From contig SVPY01000023.1 of NCBI GenBank assembly GCA_015065615.1, forward strand, positions 1 through 43,670: 43,670 nucleotides of DNA, given 5' to 3'. Position 1 is the first letter of the stretch; each line of letters begins with the position of its first letter. The position numbers and the translations under genes are program-made. This DNA is from Oscillospiraceae bacterium. Lineage in GTDB: Bacteria; Bacillota; Clostridia; Oscillospirales; Acutalibacteraceae. This document shows positions 6,897-14,986 of this stretch, piece after piece. The notes under the pieces are model-generated. The model did not search any database and had not been told where the DNA came from. It was given only the letters and a program-made list of their open reading frames with translations.

Positions 6897-8810
6897 TTAA
6901 TAAAATTTCAAGATATTATTTTCAAAAGTGAAGGTAATGCTTTCAGTAAGCAGGTAGTTGCCCTTTGAAAGCCTTGACTTTAAATTATCTATACCGCTTT
7001 CGGTAACAATTATGTTTATATCGGCGTCGGCTTTGGCTTTAAGGCTGCAGAAAACCTGCACGTCGGCGTTTTCTTTCAGCTCTTTATCCGTATTAAATAA
7101 TATTTTATTACCTTTTAAATCCAGCACCGCCCAGCCTTCTTTAATATGTATTATATAATTTTCTTTACTTATAGTCAATTCTTCGTTTAAGCCGTAAACC
7201 GATTCTTCCTCGCCGTAAACGGAAATATAGCCGTCAGAACCATTTGTCAGCACCAACGTGCCGTCACGGTCGCTTATTTTTGCAATATAGCCGTAATCGA
7301 AGCTCTCCACAGTTACCGTGGGCTTCATATACGCCCGACTTATAAGTAAAGCACCGCCCAAAAGACCGAAAAAAGAGATAACAAAGACTATCACCGTGCT
7401 TTTGCTCGGCTTCTTTACAAAGGCAAGAAGCATAATAAAGGTAAAGGCAAAAACAAAGAAGGAAACTTCGCCCATCATATAGTAAGATGCGGGTGAAATA
7501 AGCGAAACGTACCATATTGCAAACTTAGAAGCGAGAGTAACCGCCAAAGCAGGCAGTAGCGCCAAGGGAGCAAATATAGCTGAAAGCACCGCCGTAAGTA
7601 GGCCTGAGGATATAATTACTGTAACGGGAATACTTAAAACAACGCTCGTAAGTATTGTTACGGGAGAAAAATAGCCGAAATAGCACATAGATACGGGCAA
7701 AGTAAACACGCAGGCAGAAAGGGTAACTATCACATTTTCTCCTAAAGCGCCCAAGAATTTGTGCTTATCCTTAAATTTTTCTCCTATTTTCAAATTATTT
7801 ACCAAAACTATGCCTAAAGTGGCTGTAAAAGACAGTATAAATCCTATATCCGCCGCAGCGTAGGGATTTATAAAGCATATAATAAAGCCGGCAAAAGCAA
7901 GGGTACTCAAGGAATCCTCTATTCTGCCGAAAATTCTTGCTAAAATTACGAATATAGCCATTATTCCGGCTCTTTGTACAGAGAACCTGAAACCTGTTAA
8001 AGCCATATATAAAACAAGGAAAATTATCAGAATAATATCCCTTATTCTATGCTTAATTTTAAATTTATAAAGTAAATTACTCACAAAGTTTACAAGGATT
8101 GAAAGATGCAAACCTGAAACTGCAAGGAAATGACTGCCGCCCGAAATTTTGAAACCCTCAACTACCCTTTCATCCAGATTTACTCTGTTTCCAAGCAGCA
8201 TTGCATCAGTTAATTCTGCGGCGTATTTAGGCATAACTCTATATAAAGAGGCGGAAAAATAACTCTTCACGCTATCCCAAAAACCAAGATCAGCATTATC
8301 GTAAATTAAAGTTAAATCATCTTCAAAATCTACTGCAGATTTCAGAAAAACGCCTTTTGAAGCATAGCTGATTCTTTCATCAAAGCCAAGCTCATCGGGG
8401 AAATTTTCTATTTTACCTTTAAAATATACTGTGTCTCCCTTATTTATATCGTTATCAACGTAAGTTTCTACAAGCAGTTTTCTGTTTTCAAGCTCGCCCT
8501 TTGTTATTCTGAGGGTAAACTTATCACAGTAACCGTAGCTTGCTTCCTCTACCACAGCTTCATAGCCATATTCCTCCAAATTCTCGATATTCACGTAGTT
8601 TATACTGTTGTGAATAAACATTAAAAGAAATGAAAGTGAAAGAAACAAGCAGGAAGCAAAAATAATTTTAAGCTTCTTACGTAAGAAAAATAAAACGATA
8701 CTTAGAATAAAGGTAATAATAAACGACGGCAAAATCATACTGCTTTTAAGAAAACATCCTATGAAACATCCGAATGTAAAAGCAAATCCTGCCGCCGCTA
8801 TAGAAAACAC
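6897..8810 (-). CDS. comEC: ComEC/Rec2-type DNA uptake channel, short form
   Basis: This 637-residue membrane protein has several N-terminal helices and a DUF4131-like soluble segment. The competence domain follows, with the hallmark GGSHFLAVSGLHLSILV and about ten helices. ComEC forms the inner-membrane channel for single-stranded DNA in transformation. After the last helix only about 130 residues remain, and I see no HxHxDH or other metal-binding motif, so the metallo-beta-lactamase domain of full-length ComEC is missing or degenerate. It begins with GTG two bases past the stop of the upstream aldolase gene, whose last codons contain its GGAG, so the two are translationally coupled. Confidence 0.88.
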   Translation of the reverse strand: MFSIAAAGFAFTFGCFIGCFLKSSMILPSFIITFILSIVLFFLRKKLKIIFASCLFLSLSFLLMFIHNSINYVNIENLEEYGYEAVVEEASYGYCDKFTLRITKGELENRKLLVETYVDNDINKGDTVYFKGKIENFPDELGFDERISYASKGVFLKSAVDFEDDLTLIYDNADLGFWDSVKSYFSASLYRVMPKYAAELTDAMLLGNRVNLDERVVEGFKISGGSHFLAVSGLHLSILVNFVSNLLYKFKIKHRIRDIILIIFLVLYMALTGFRFSVQRAGIMAIFVILARIFGRIEDSLSTLAFAGFIICFINPYAAADIGFILSFTATLGIVLVNNLKIGEKFKDKHKFLGALGENVIVTLSACVFTLPVSMCYFGYFSPVTILTSVVLSIPVTVIISSGLLTAVLSAIFAPLALLPALAVTLASKFAIWYVSLISPASYYMMGEVSFFVFAFTFIMLLAFVKKPSKSTVIVFVISFFGLLGGALLISRAYMKPTVTVESFDYGYIAKISDRDGTLVLTNGSDGYISVYGEEESVYGLNEELTISKENYIIHIKEGWAVLDLKGNKILFNTDKELKENADVQVFCSLKAKADADINIIVTESGIDNLKSRLSKGNYLLTESITFTFENNILKFY

Positions 8811-8811
8811 T

Positions 8812-9861
8812 TTATTTCTCCTTGATTATTTCCAGTATATCTTTAATTAATTTATCCGCATTCTCCTCTTTGGTAGCCCAACTTGTGCAGATTCTTATGG
8901 CGCTTCTTTCTTCGTCCACCTTTTCCCAGAAGGAAATGAGGTATTTTTCCTCTATTCTCTTAATAACTTCGTTAGTAAATATGGGGAAAATCTGATTGCT
9001 GATAGGTGTTGAAAGGAATTTTACCCCGTTTTCCGTTAAAGCATCCGCAATTTTAAAGGCTAATTTTACCGCGTGGTGGCTTATTTTAAAGTAAAGGTCA
9101 TCAGTGAACAGGGTTTCAAACTGTAAGCCTAAAAGCCTGCCCTTTGCAAGCATACCGCCGCGCTGCTTAATATTATATCTGAAATCCTCTTTCAAAGCCG
9201 GGTTTATTATCACAACCGCCTCGCCGAACAAAGCGCCTACCTTGGTGCCGCCTATATAGAAAACGTCGCAATATTCGCACAGATCATTTAAAGTAAGGTC
9301 ATTTTCGGGAGAAGCAAGGGCGTAGCCGAGTCTTGCGCCGTCTAAAAACAGATAAAGTCCGCACTTTTTGCAAACTTCGCTTAATGCCTTAAGCTCGCTT
9401 TTTTTGTAAACAGCGCCGTTTTCGGTGGAATTTGAAATATACACAAGCTTTGGCTGAGGCTGATGCTCGTGAGTTACGTCGTTCCAATGAGCGTTATAAA
9501 AATCCTCCACCGCCTTTGCGGAAAGCTTACCGTCACTTTTACATTCAAGACCTATAACCTTGTGTCCCGTAGCTTCTATAGCGCCTGTTTCGTGAACGTT
9601 GATATGCCCTATTTTAGTAGATACCGCCGCCTGATAGGGCTTTAAAATTGAGGCTATCACGGTGGTATTTGCCTGAGTGCCGCCAACTAAAAAATGAACG
9701 TCAATATCATTTCTTCCGCAGGCTTTTTTAATTAAATTCCTTGCGTTTTCGCAGTATTCATCCTCGCCATAGCCTACGGTCTGGCATAAATTTGTCTCAA
9801 GAAGTCTTTCTAATATTAAAGGGTGCGCACCCTCTGTGTAATCACTGTTAAAATAAATCAT
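8812..9861 (-). CDS. Threonine aldolase-family PLP enzyme
   Basis: The protein has 349 residues from the ATG at 9861, chosen because GGAG lies upstream and the family begins with NDYTEGAHP-like sequence (here NSDYTEGAHPLI). Fold-type I PLP features include HETGAIE (His90), LDGARL with Asp174 and the Schiff-base lysine Lys207 in GGTKVGA. Low-specificity L-threonine aldolases split threonine or allo-threonine into glycine and acetaldehyde; related beta-eliminating lyases share the fold. It is the first gene of an operon with comEC, holA and the RNase M5-like gene, with no obvious metabolic link to them. Confidence 0.85.
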   Translation of the reverse strand: MIYFNSDYTEGAHPLILERLLETNLCQTVGYGEDEYCENARNLIKKACGRNDIDVHFLVGGTQANTTVIASILKPYQAAVSTKIGHINVHETGAIEATGHKVIGLECKSDGKLSAKAVEDFYNAHWNDVTHEHQPQPKLVYISNSTENGAVYKKSELKALSEVCKKCGLYLFLDGARLGYALASPENDLTLNDLCEYCDVFYIGGTKVGALFGEAVVIINPALKEDFRYNIKQRGGMLAKGRLLGLQFETLFTDDLYFKISHHAVKLAFKIADALTENGVKFLSTPISNQIFPIFTNEVIKRIEEKYLISFWEKVDEERSAIRICTSWATKEENADKLIKDILEIIKEK

Positions 9862-9953
9862 AATATCAAATTTTTCTCCATATTTTTCTATTATAATGAT
9901 AACACGAAGGCAAAGCTTTGTAAAGATATATAAAAACACGAATGTAAAACAAA

Positions 9954-10379
9954 CTAATTTATATTTATCACTATTTTACCTTTTCTTTCAGCAATATTTT
10001 TAAACTTTGCCGCTCCGCCAATATTTCTTGTAACGAAAGTAATAACTGTATCACAGTTTTCTATCATCCACATATTTCTGCGGTCAATGGCAAACTTTTT
10101 CGGCACAGTTTCAAGTTCCTCAGGAAAAATCGTATCGCCATAATTATAAAAAGCTTCAGGCTTTATCGGTAAATACGAAAGCACAATGTAATACCTGATA
10201 TCTTCAAATTTTTCAACTACACCCTTTATTACCCTTTTTGCCATTAAATCAAAGTTCCCTTTATCACCAATATAAAATACTTTAGCATTATGTTTTTCAA
10301 TAAGCTCTAAAACAATTAATCGTAGTTTTTCCTCTACATAGTCAGGGGCATCACTATGACCAAAAAACGTAACATTCAT
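9954..10379 (-). CDS. SLOG-superfamily nucleotide-binding-like protein
   Basis: A 141-residue single-domain Rossmann-like protein. It opens with VTFFGHSD, like the G-H-R/S start of the YpsA/DUF1273-type SLOG proteins, and ends with RNMWMIENCDTVITFV followed by GGAAKF, the usual ligand-loop region. SLOG proteins bind nucleotides or nucleotide-derived signals; the role of this group is not settled. It is divergent from an XRE regulator with only about 120 bases between the two starts, so the regulator may control it. Confidence 0.65.
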   Translation of the reverse strand: MNVTFFGHSDAPDYVEEKLRLIVLELIEKHNAKVFYIGDKGNFDLMAKRVIKGVVEKFEDIRYYIVLSYLPIKPEAFYNYGDTIFPEELETVPKKFAIDRRNMWMIENCDTVITFVTRNIGGAAKFKNIAERKGKIVININ

Positions 10380-10412
10380 ATATTCTGCACTCGCTTTTCA
10401 TTTATTTTTGAT

Positions 10413-10430
10413 TGCACTTATATAGGTGCA
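10413..10430. promoter_or_regulatory. Candidate operator between the SLOG gene and the XRE gene
   Basis: TGCACTTATATAGGTGCA is an 18-bp palindrome with one mismatched pair in the divergent promoter region. A TATAAT box at 10451-10456 lies on the XRE side. Binding by the adjacent XRE protein is an inference. Confidence 0.45.
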
Positions 10431-10502
10431 TTTTTATATTAACACTCACCTATAATAATGTCAAAAGTTTTTGTTCTCAAATAAGCACAAAAGGTGACGT
10501 TA

Positions 10503-10736
10503 ATGAATCCGACAATAGAAAAGCGAATCGGAAACAATATAAAATTACTGCGTGAAAAAGCAAATATAACACAGGAAACTTTATCTGCCAAGCTTCAGCT
10601 TGCAGGCTGCGACATTACAAGAAGCGCCATAGCAAAAATTGAAGTGGGTCAGCGCCATCTGTATCCTGACGAAATAATCCTTATCAAAGAGGCACTGAAA
10701 TGTAGTTTTGAGGATATTTTCGATGTTGGAAGTTAA
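10503..10736 (+). CDS. XRE-family helix-turn-helix regulator
   Basis: This 77-residue protein is a single Cro/C1-type domain: RIGNNIKLLREKANITQETLSAKL, then the recognition region ITRSAIAKIEVGQRHLYPDE. An in-frame GTG at 10494 is better read as part of the ribosome binding site (AAAGGTG), so the ATG at 10503 is used. It has no effector domain. It probably regulates itself and the divergent SLOG gene. The downstream GGGAGACC/GGTCTCCC hairpin with its T run can serve as its terminator. Confidence 0.85.
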   Translation: MNPTIEKRIGNNIKLLREKANITQETLSAKLQLAGCDITRSAIAKIEVGQRHLYPDEIILIKEALKCSFEDIFDVGS

Positions 10737-10766
10737 TTTAATTTTATAATAACCGTTAAATTTTAA

Positions 10767-10844
10767 GGGAGACCGCGAGGGTCTCCCCTACGTTTTTTAT
10801 GAAGTATTATTATAGAAAACAAGGGACTATCCTACGTTTTTTAT
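10767..10844. repeat. Palindromic CTACG repeat, also usable as a terminator
   Basis: GGGAGACC (10767-10774) and GGTCTCCC (10780-10787) form a perfect stem followed by CTACG and six T. The sequence CCTACGTTTTTTAT occurs at 10787-10800 and again at 10831-10844, the second behind a degenerate arm. Related CGTAGGGG-ended palindromes lie at 36440-36825 in this window. Confidence 0.65.
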
Positions 10845-10900
10845 TGGGAAAACGCACTGTAAAATCCTTAAAAAATCTTAGGAAAATGCGCATATTTTTC

Positions 10901-10929
10901 TTGACAAAAGGGGTTTATTATGGTATCAT
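10901..10929 (+). promoter_or_regulatory. Sigma-A promoter of the ylxM-ffh operon
   Basis: TTGACA (10901-10906), a 17-base spacer and TATCAT (10924-10929) give a near-consensus promoter about 60 bases before ylxM. Confidence 0.8.
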
Positions 10930-10988
10930 TCTAACTGCTGTAAAGAAAATCACTTTACACCATAAATGAGATTTGAAGGAGAAACAAA

Positions 10989-11345
10989 ATGGCAAAAGAT
11001 TTAAAATATACTTTTCTCCTTGATTTTTACGGCGAAATGCTCACAGAGCGCCAGCGCGATATTATAGACAGCTACTATAACGCAGACCTCTCCCTCTCCG
11101 AAATTGCCGAGGAATTCGGTATTACACGTCAGGGCGCGAGAGACGCTATTAAAAGAAGTGAAAAAGAGCTCAGTGAAATGGAAGAACGCTTAGGCTTAGC
11201 CAAACGCTTCTCCCTTGTTACCGAAGCTTTAACGGAAATTTGTGACTGCGCTATAAGAATAAGAGAGCAGAATAAGGGTAAGGACGATAAAATCGAAGCC
11301 GACGCCCTTAAAATCCTCGAAAAAGCCAAAGAGCTTTACGACTGA
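10989..11345 (+). CDS. ylxM: YlxM/p13-family DNA-binding-like protein
   Basis: A 118-residue protein with a sigma-70 region 4-like helix-turn-helix: LTERQRDIIDSYYNADLSLS then EIAEEFGITRQGARDAIKR. YlxM is found upstream of ffh in many Bacillota, and in streptococci it binds SRP components and stimulates Ffh GTPase activity. The gene is preceded by GAAGGAG and lies 37 bases before ffh, so it is the first gene of the SRP operon. A charged helical tail follows the HTH. Confidence 0.9.
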   Translation: MAKDLKYTFLLDFYGEMLTERQRDIIDSYYNADLSLSEIAEEFGITRQGARDAIKRSEKELSEMEERLGLAKRFSLVTEALTEICDCAIRIREQNKGKDDKIEADALKILEKAKELYD

Positions 11346-11382
11346 TCTCGTTTAATATTTGATCTGAAAGGAGATTAACTTT

Positions 11383-12738
11383 ATGGCATTCGAAGGTCTT
11401 GCCGATAAACTCGGCAACGCGTTCAAAAGGCTCAAAAGCAAAGGTAAACTCAGCGAAGCTGACGTAAAGGAAGCGATGCGAGAAGTTCGCTTAGCGCTTT
11501 TGGAAGCCGACGTAAACTACAAGGTAGCTAAGGACTTTACCAAAAACGTAACCGAGAGAGCTATCGGCGCGGCTGTTATGGAGAGCTTAACACCTGCGCA
11601 GATGGTTATTAAAATAGTAAACGAAGAGTTAACTGCTCTTATGGGCGGTGCAAGTGAGAAATTGAACTTCCCCAGCAAGCCCCCCGCAGTTATTATGATG
11701 TGCGGTCTGCAGGGTGCAGGTAAAACTACTCACGCTGCCAAGCTTGCAAAAATGCTTAGAAGCCAGAATCACAGACCCTTACTCGTAGCAGGCGATATTT
11801 ACCGTCCCGCAGCTATCAAACAGCTTCAGGTGGTAGGTGCTCAGGCTGAAACTCAGGTCTTTGAAGAAGGCACGCAGGACCCCGTTAAAACCGCTTTAAA
11901 CGCCGTTAAACACGCCCGAGACTACGGTAACGACTACGTTATCATCGATACCGCCGGCCGCTTGCAGATAGACGAGGAGCTCATGAACGAGCTCAAGAGA
12001 ATCAAGGATGCAGTTAACCCCACCGATATCCTCCTTGTTGTTGACTCAATGACAGGTCAGGAAGCGGTTAACGTAGCAAAAACCTTTGACGATCTTCTTG
12101 ATATCACAGGCGTTATCTTAACTAAGCTGGATGGCGACACCCGTGGCGGTGCGGCTCTTTCCATTAAAGCTGTTACAGGTAAACCCATCAAGTATGCAGG
12201 TACGGGCGAAAAACTCGGCGACTTAGAAGTTTTCCATCCAGACAGAATGGCTTCAAGAATTCTCGGTATGGGCGACGTTTTAACTCTTATCGAAGAAGCT
12301 CAGGCTAAAATGGATGAGAAGGCAGCCGCTAAAACAGCCGAAAAAATGCTGCAGAACAAAATGGACCTTAACGATATGCTGGAGCAGTTCCGTCAGGTCA
12401 AAAATATGGGCCCCTTAAAGAGCCTCGTCTCCAAAATTCCCGGTGTTAAAAACGTGGACGATATGAATATCGACGACAGAATAATGGACAGAAACATAGC
12501 CATTATCCTTTCCATGACACCCAAGGAGAGAGAAAAGCCCGATATAATCGATGCGAAAAGAAGAAAGCGTATCGCGGCAGGCTGCGGCTTAAAGGTAGAG
12601 GATGTAAATAGACTCTTAAATCAGTTCCGCCAGATGCAGAAAATGATGAAGCAGTTCACCGGCAAGAATATGAAAAAGAAGCTTCGCGGTATGAACCTTA
12701 ATAACTTCAATATGAACGATTTCCCCATTAATATGTAA
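11383..12738 (+). CDS. ffh: Signal recognition particle GTPase Ffh
   Basis: The 451-residue protein shows the full Ffh layout: the N helical bundle (about 1-85), the G domain with P-loop GLQGAGKTT, DTAGR, and TKLDGD, and the methionine-rich M domain (about 300-451) that binds 4.5S RNA and signal peptides. It targets nascent membrane and secreted proteins to FtsY and SecYEG. It follows ylxM and precedes rpsP in one operon. The ribosome binding site is GAAAGGAG. Confidence 0.97.
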   Translation: MAFEGLADKLGNAFKRLKSKGKLSEADVKEAMREVRLALLEADVNYKVAKDFTKNVTERAIGAAVMESLTPAQMVIKIVNEELTALMGGASEKLNFPSKPPAVIMMCGLQGAGKTTHAAKLAKMLRSQNHRPLLVAGDIYRPAAIKQLQVVGAQAETQVFEEGTQDPVKTALNAVKHARDYGNDYVIIDTAGRLQIDEELMNELKRIKDAVNPTDILLVVDSMTGQEAVNVAKTFDDLLDITGVILTKLDGDTRGGAALSIKAVTGKPIKYAGTGEKLGDLEVFHPDRMASRILGMGDVLTLIEEAQAKMDEKAAAKTAEKMLQNKMDLNDMLEQFRQVKNMGPLKSLVSKIPGVKNVDDMNIDDRIMDRNIAIILSMTPKEREKPDIIDAKRRKRIAAGCGLKVEDVNRLLNQFRQMQKMMKQFTGKNMKKKLRGMNLNNFNMNDFPINM

Positions 12739-12832
12739 GGGAAACACCAAAATTTGCAATATTACCTTTAATGTAATGAGGGTTAATATTATATAAAAAA
12801 TTATGAATTAAAAATAATCGGAGGAATTTACA

Positions 12833-13075
12833 ATGGTTAAAATCAGACTCAGAAGAATGGGCGCTAAGAAGAACCCCTTCTACAGAATTGTTGTTGCAGA
12901 TGCACGTTACCCCAGAGACGGCCGCTTCATCGAGGAGCTCGGCTACTACAATCCCATGGAGGAGCCCTCTGCAGTTAAGGTAGACGCAGACAAGGCTAAG
13001 GACTGGATGGCTAAGGGTGCTCAGCCCACAGATACAGTTAAGGCTCTCTTCAAGAAGCACGGCGTTATCGACTAA
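12833..13075 (+). CDS. rpsP: 30S ribosomal protein S16
   Basis: An 80-residue S16 with the characteristic start [20 protein letters not shown] and the [14 protein letters not shown] segment. It is part of the 30S subunit body and is needed for assembly. It lies 94 bases after ffh with a strong GGAGG ribosome binding site and directly precedes the KH protein gene, the usual arrangement in Bacillota. Confidence 0.97.
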   Translation: MVKIRLRRMGAKKNPFYRIVVADARYPRDGRFIEELGYYNPMEEPSAVKVDADKAKDWMAKGAQPTDTVKALFKKHGVID

Positions 13076-13102
13076 TTTGCTTCCGAGGAAAGGTGCAACA
13101 TT

Positions 13103-13327
13103 ATGCAGGAATTACTTCTCACCATAGCTAAAGGCTTGGTTGAAAATCCCGATGAGGTCACCGTTACTGTTGACGAGAATAACAAGAACGTATATCACCT
13201 TCACGTAGCTGAAAGCGATATGGGCAGAGTTATCGGTAAGCAGGGCAGAATCGCAAAGGCAATCAGAGTTGTAATGCGTGCAGCTGCTACTCGCAGCAAC
13301 GAAAAGGTCTCAGTTGAGATTGACTAA
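13103..13327 (+). CDS. khpA: KH-domain RNA-binding protein KhpA
   Basis: A 74-residue single type II KH domain with the GxxG loop in GRVIGKQGRIAKAIR. KhpA-type proteins bind RNA, often with KhpB/Jag, and affect cell division and growth in Gram-positive bacteria. It is the last gene of the ylxM-ffh-rpsP operon. The frequent continuation with rimM, trmD and rplS is absent; a terminator follows at once. Confidence 0.92.
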   Translation: MQELLLTIAKGLVENPDEVTVTVDENNKNVYHLHVAESDMGRVIGKQGRIAKAIRVVMRAAATRSNEKVSVEID

Positions 13328-13336
13328 ATAAAAACG

Positions 13337-13364
13337 CTCAGGGTCAAAAGCCCTGAGTTTTTTA
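13337..13364 (+). terminator. Terminator of the ylxM-ffh-rpsP-khpA operon
   Basis: CTCAGGG (13337-13343) and CCCTGAG (13351-13357) pair perfectly and are followed by six T. Confidence 0.9.
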
Positions 13365-13424
13365 TTTGCCCTTGATTTTATTTTAAGTTTAATGTAATAT
13401 AATAGAAAGAAAGGGGGAATTTAT

Positions 13425-13691
13425 ATGGCAAAGAAAAAAGAAGCCGAAATTAAAACCGAAACTGAAATAATCACTACCGACGTATCACCCATAGAAGCAG
13501 AACCCGAAAAGAAAGAAGAAAACAAAATAAACGTCCCCTCCCTTATCTCCCCTGCCATCAATTTAGTCAAGTCACTTATAGAACTTGTAAAAGAATTAAT
13601 TGACGATGCCAAAAATCTGAAAGTCACTTCCTTCTTCTTTATCGGAGTTGTAGCCTTTTTCACCATTAAAAATTTAAAGAATAATAAATAA
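13425..13691 (+). CDS. Small charged single-helix membrane protein, function unknown
   Basis: An 88-residue protein: a lysine- and glutamate-rich N-terminal 35 residues, an amphipathic middle (SPAINLVKSLIELVKELIDD), and a hydrophobic segment (SFFFIGVVAFFTIK, about 68-82) ending in a basic tail. I do not recognise a family. A strong AAAGGGGG ribosome binding site, a TATAAT at 13398-13403 and its own terminator support it as a real gene. The opposite strand also has a frame of similar length (13421-13699), but it lacks these signals. Confidence 0.7.
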   Translation: MAKKKEAEIKTETEIITTDVSPIEAEPEKKEENKINVPSLISPAINLVKSLIELVKELIDDAKNLKVTSFFFIGVVAFFTIKNLKNNK

Positions 13692-13703
13692 AAGCACAAT
13701 TTA

Positions 13704-13740
13704 AGCCTTGAGGATACTTATTCCCCAAGGCTTTTTCTTT
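13704..13740 (+). terminator. Terminator of the small membrane protein gene
   Basis: AGCCTTG (13704-13710) pairs with CAAGGCT (13726-13732), extended inward by two further pairs, and is followed by a T-rich run. Confidence 0.8.
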
Positions 13741-13741
13741 T

Positions 13742-13776
13742 TGGAAAACAAAAACCCTCCCGCTTTCACGGGAGGG
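13742..13776 (-). terminator. Terminator of gap
   Basis: CCCTCCCG (13755-13762) and CGGGAGGG (13769-13776) form an 8-bp stem. On the minus strand it is followed by TTTTTGTTTT, just past the gap stop codon. Confidence 0.85.
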
Positions 13777-13811
13777 TAATTCAGCACTTAAATTAAGTTC
13801 TCAGCCACAAA

Positions 13812-14846
13812 TTAGATGTTAGCGAAGTACTTGATTGTACGAACCATCTGAGATGTGTAGGAGTTCTCGTTGTCATACCAAGAAACTACCTGTACCTCAT
13901 AGAGGTCGTCAGCAACCTTAGCAACCATTGTCTGTGTAGCATCGAAGAGAGAACCGAATCTCATACCGATAACGTCGGAAGAAACGATTTCGTCCTCGTT
14001 GTAGCCGTAAGACTCAGAAGCAGCAGCCTTCATAGCAGCGTTGATGCCAGCCTTTGTGATGTCTGCGCCCTTAACAACAGCTGTGAGGATTGTTGTGGAA
14101 CCTGTGGGAACAGGAACACGCTGTGCAGAACCGATGAGCTTGCCATTGAGCTCGGGGATTACGAGACCGATAGCCTTAGCAGCACCTGTGGAGTTGGGAA
14201 CGATGTTAGCAGCACCGGCTCTTGCTCTTCTGAGGTCGCCCTTTCTGTGAGGACCGTCGAGGATCATCTGGTCGCCTGTGTAAGCATGGATTGTAGCCAT
14301 GATACCGCTCTGGATGGGAGCGTAGTCGTTAAGAGCCTTAGCCATGGGAGCGAGGCAGTTTGTTGTGCAGGAAGCAGCGGAGATGATTGTATCTTCAGCT
14401 GTGAGTGTAGCTTCATTTACACCGTAAACGATTGTGGGAAGGTCGTTACCAGCGGGAGCAGAGATAACAACTTTCTTAGCACCTGCATCGATGTGAGCCT
14501 GGCTCTTAGCCTTAGAGCAGTAGAAACCTGTGCACTCGAGAACTACGTCAACACCGAGTTCACCCCAAGGAAGATCCTTAGCGTCCTTCTCAGCATAGAT
14601 CTTAAGTGTCTTGCCGTCAACTGTGATTGTACCTGCTTCGTCATCAGCAGCAACAGTGTGAAGACCTTCGCCGATTCTGCCGCAGTAACCGCCCTGAGCT
14701 GTATCATACTTGAGGAGCTGAGCGAGCATGGAAGGCTTTGTGAGGTCGTTGATAGCTACAACATCGTAGCCCTCAGCACCGAACATCTGTCTGAATGCGA
14801 GACGACCGATACGGCCGAAACCGTTAATAGCAACTTTAACTGACAT
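13812..14846 (-). CDS. gap: Glyceraldehyde-3-phosphate dehydrogenase, type I
   Basis: The 344-residue enzyme oxidises glyceraldehyde-3-phosphate to 1,3-bisphosphoglycerate with NAD in glycolysis. It has the NAD-binding NGFGRIGR, Asp34, the catalytic Cys160 in [12 protein letters not shown], the base His187 in [10 protein letters not shown], and the C-terminal SWYDNE. The codon use looks optimised, as expected for an abundant protein. A TTTTGGAGGTAC ribosome binding site precedes the ATG. It is monocistronic, with its own promoter and terminator rather than being next to pgk and tpiA. Confidence 0.97.
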   Translation of the reverse strand: MSVKVAINGFGRIGRLAFRQMFGAEGYDVVAINDLTKPSMLAQLLKYDTAQGGYCGRIGEGLHTVAADDEAGTITVDGKTLKIYAEKDAKDLPWGELGVDVVLECTGFYCSKAKSQAHIDAGAKKVVISAPAGNDLPTIVYGVNEATLTAEDTIISAASCTTNCLAPMAKALNDYAPIQSGIMATIHAYTGDQMILDGPHRKGDLRRARAGAANIVPNSTGAAKAIGLVIPELNGKLIGSAQRVPVPTGSTTILTAVVKGADITKAGINAAMKAAASESYGYNEDEIVSSDVIGMRFGSLFDATQTMVAKVADDLYEVQVVSWYDNENSYTSQMVRTIKYFANI

Positions 14847-14898
14847 AATAAATGTACCTCCAAAATTTTGATGATATATTGATTTATATCCAACATAT

Positions 14899-14927
14899 AT
14901 TTTAATCTATTTTTGAAAAATTTACAA
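14899..14927 (-). promoter_or_regulatory. Sigma-A promoter of gap
   Basis: On the minus strand TTGTAA (14927-14922), a 17-base spacer and TAAAAT (14904-14899). Confidence 0.65.
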
Positions 14928-14932
14928 GAGGT

Positions 14933-14950
14933 TTGTTATAAAAATAACGA
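14933..14950. promoter_or_regulatory. Candidate Rex-type operator upstream of gap
   Basis: TTGTTATAAAAATAACGA matches the Rex consensus at 11 of 14 defined positions and lies just upstream of the gap -35 box. It resembles the site at fucO. The region is AT-rich, so this is only suggestive. Confidence 0.3.
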
Positions 14951-14986
14951 AGATTTTCCATATTTTTTTAAAATTTCTTCAGAAAT

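Noticed and set aside
13421-13699. Minus-strand 92-codon frame opposite the small membrane protein
   Set aside because: The plus-strand gene has the ribosome binding site, promoter-like box and terminator; the minus frame has none of these.
14247-14843. A 198-codon frame antisense to gap
   Set aside because: It mirrors the biased codon use of gap and has no start signals; a shadow frame.
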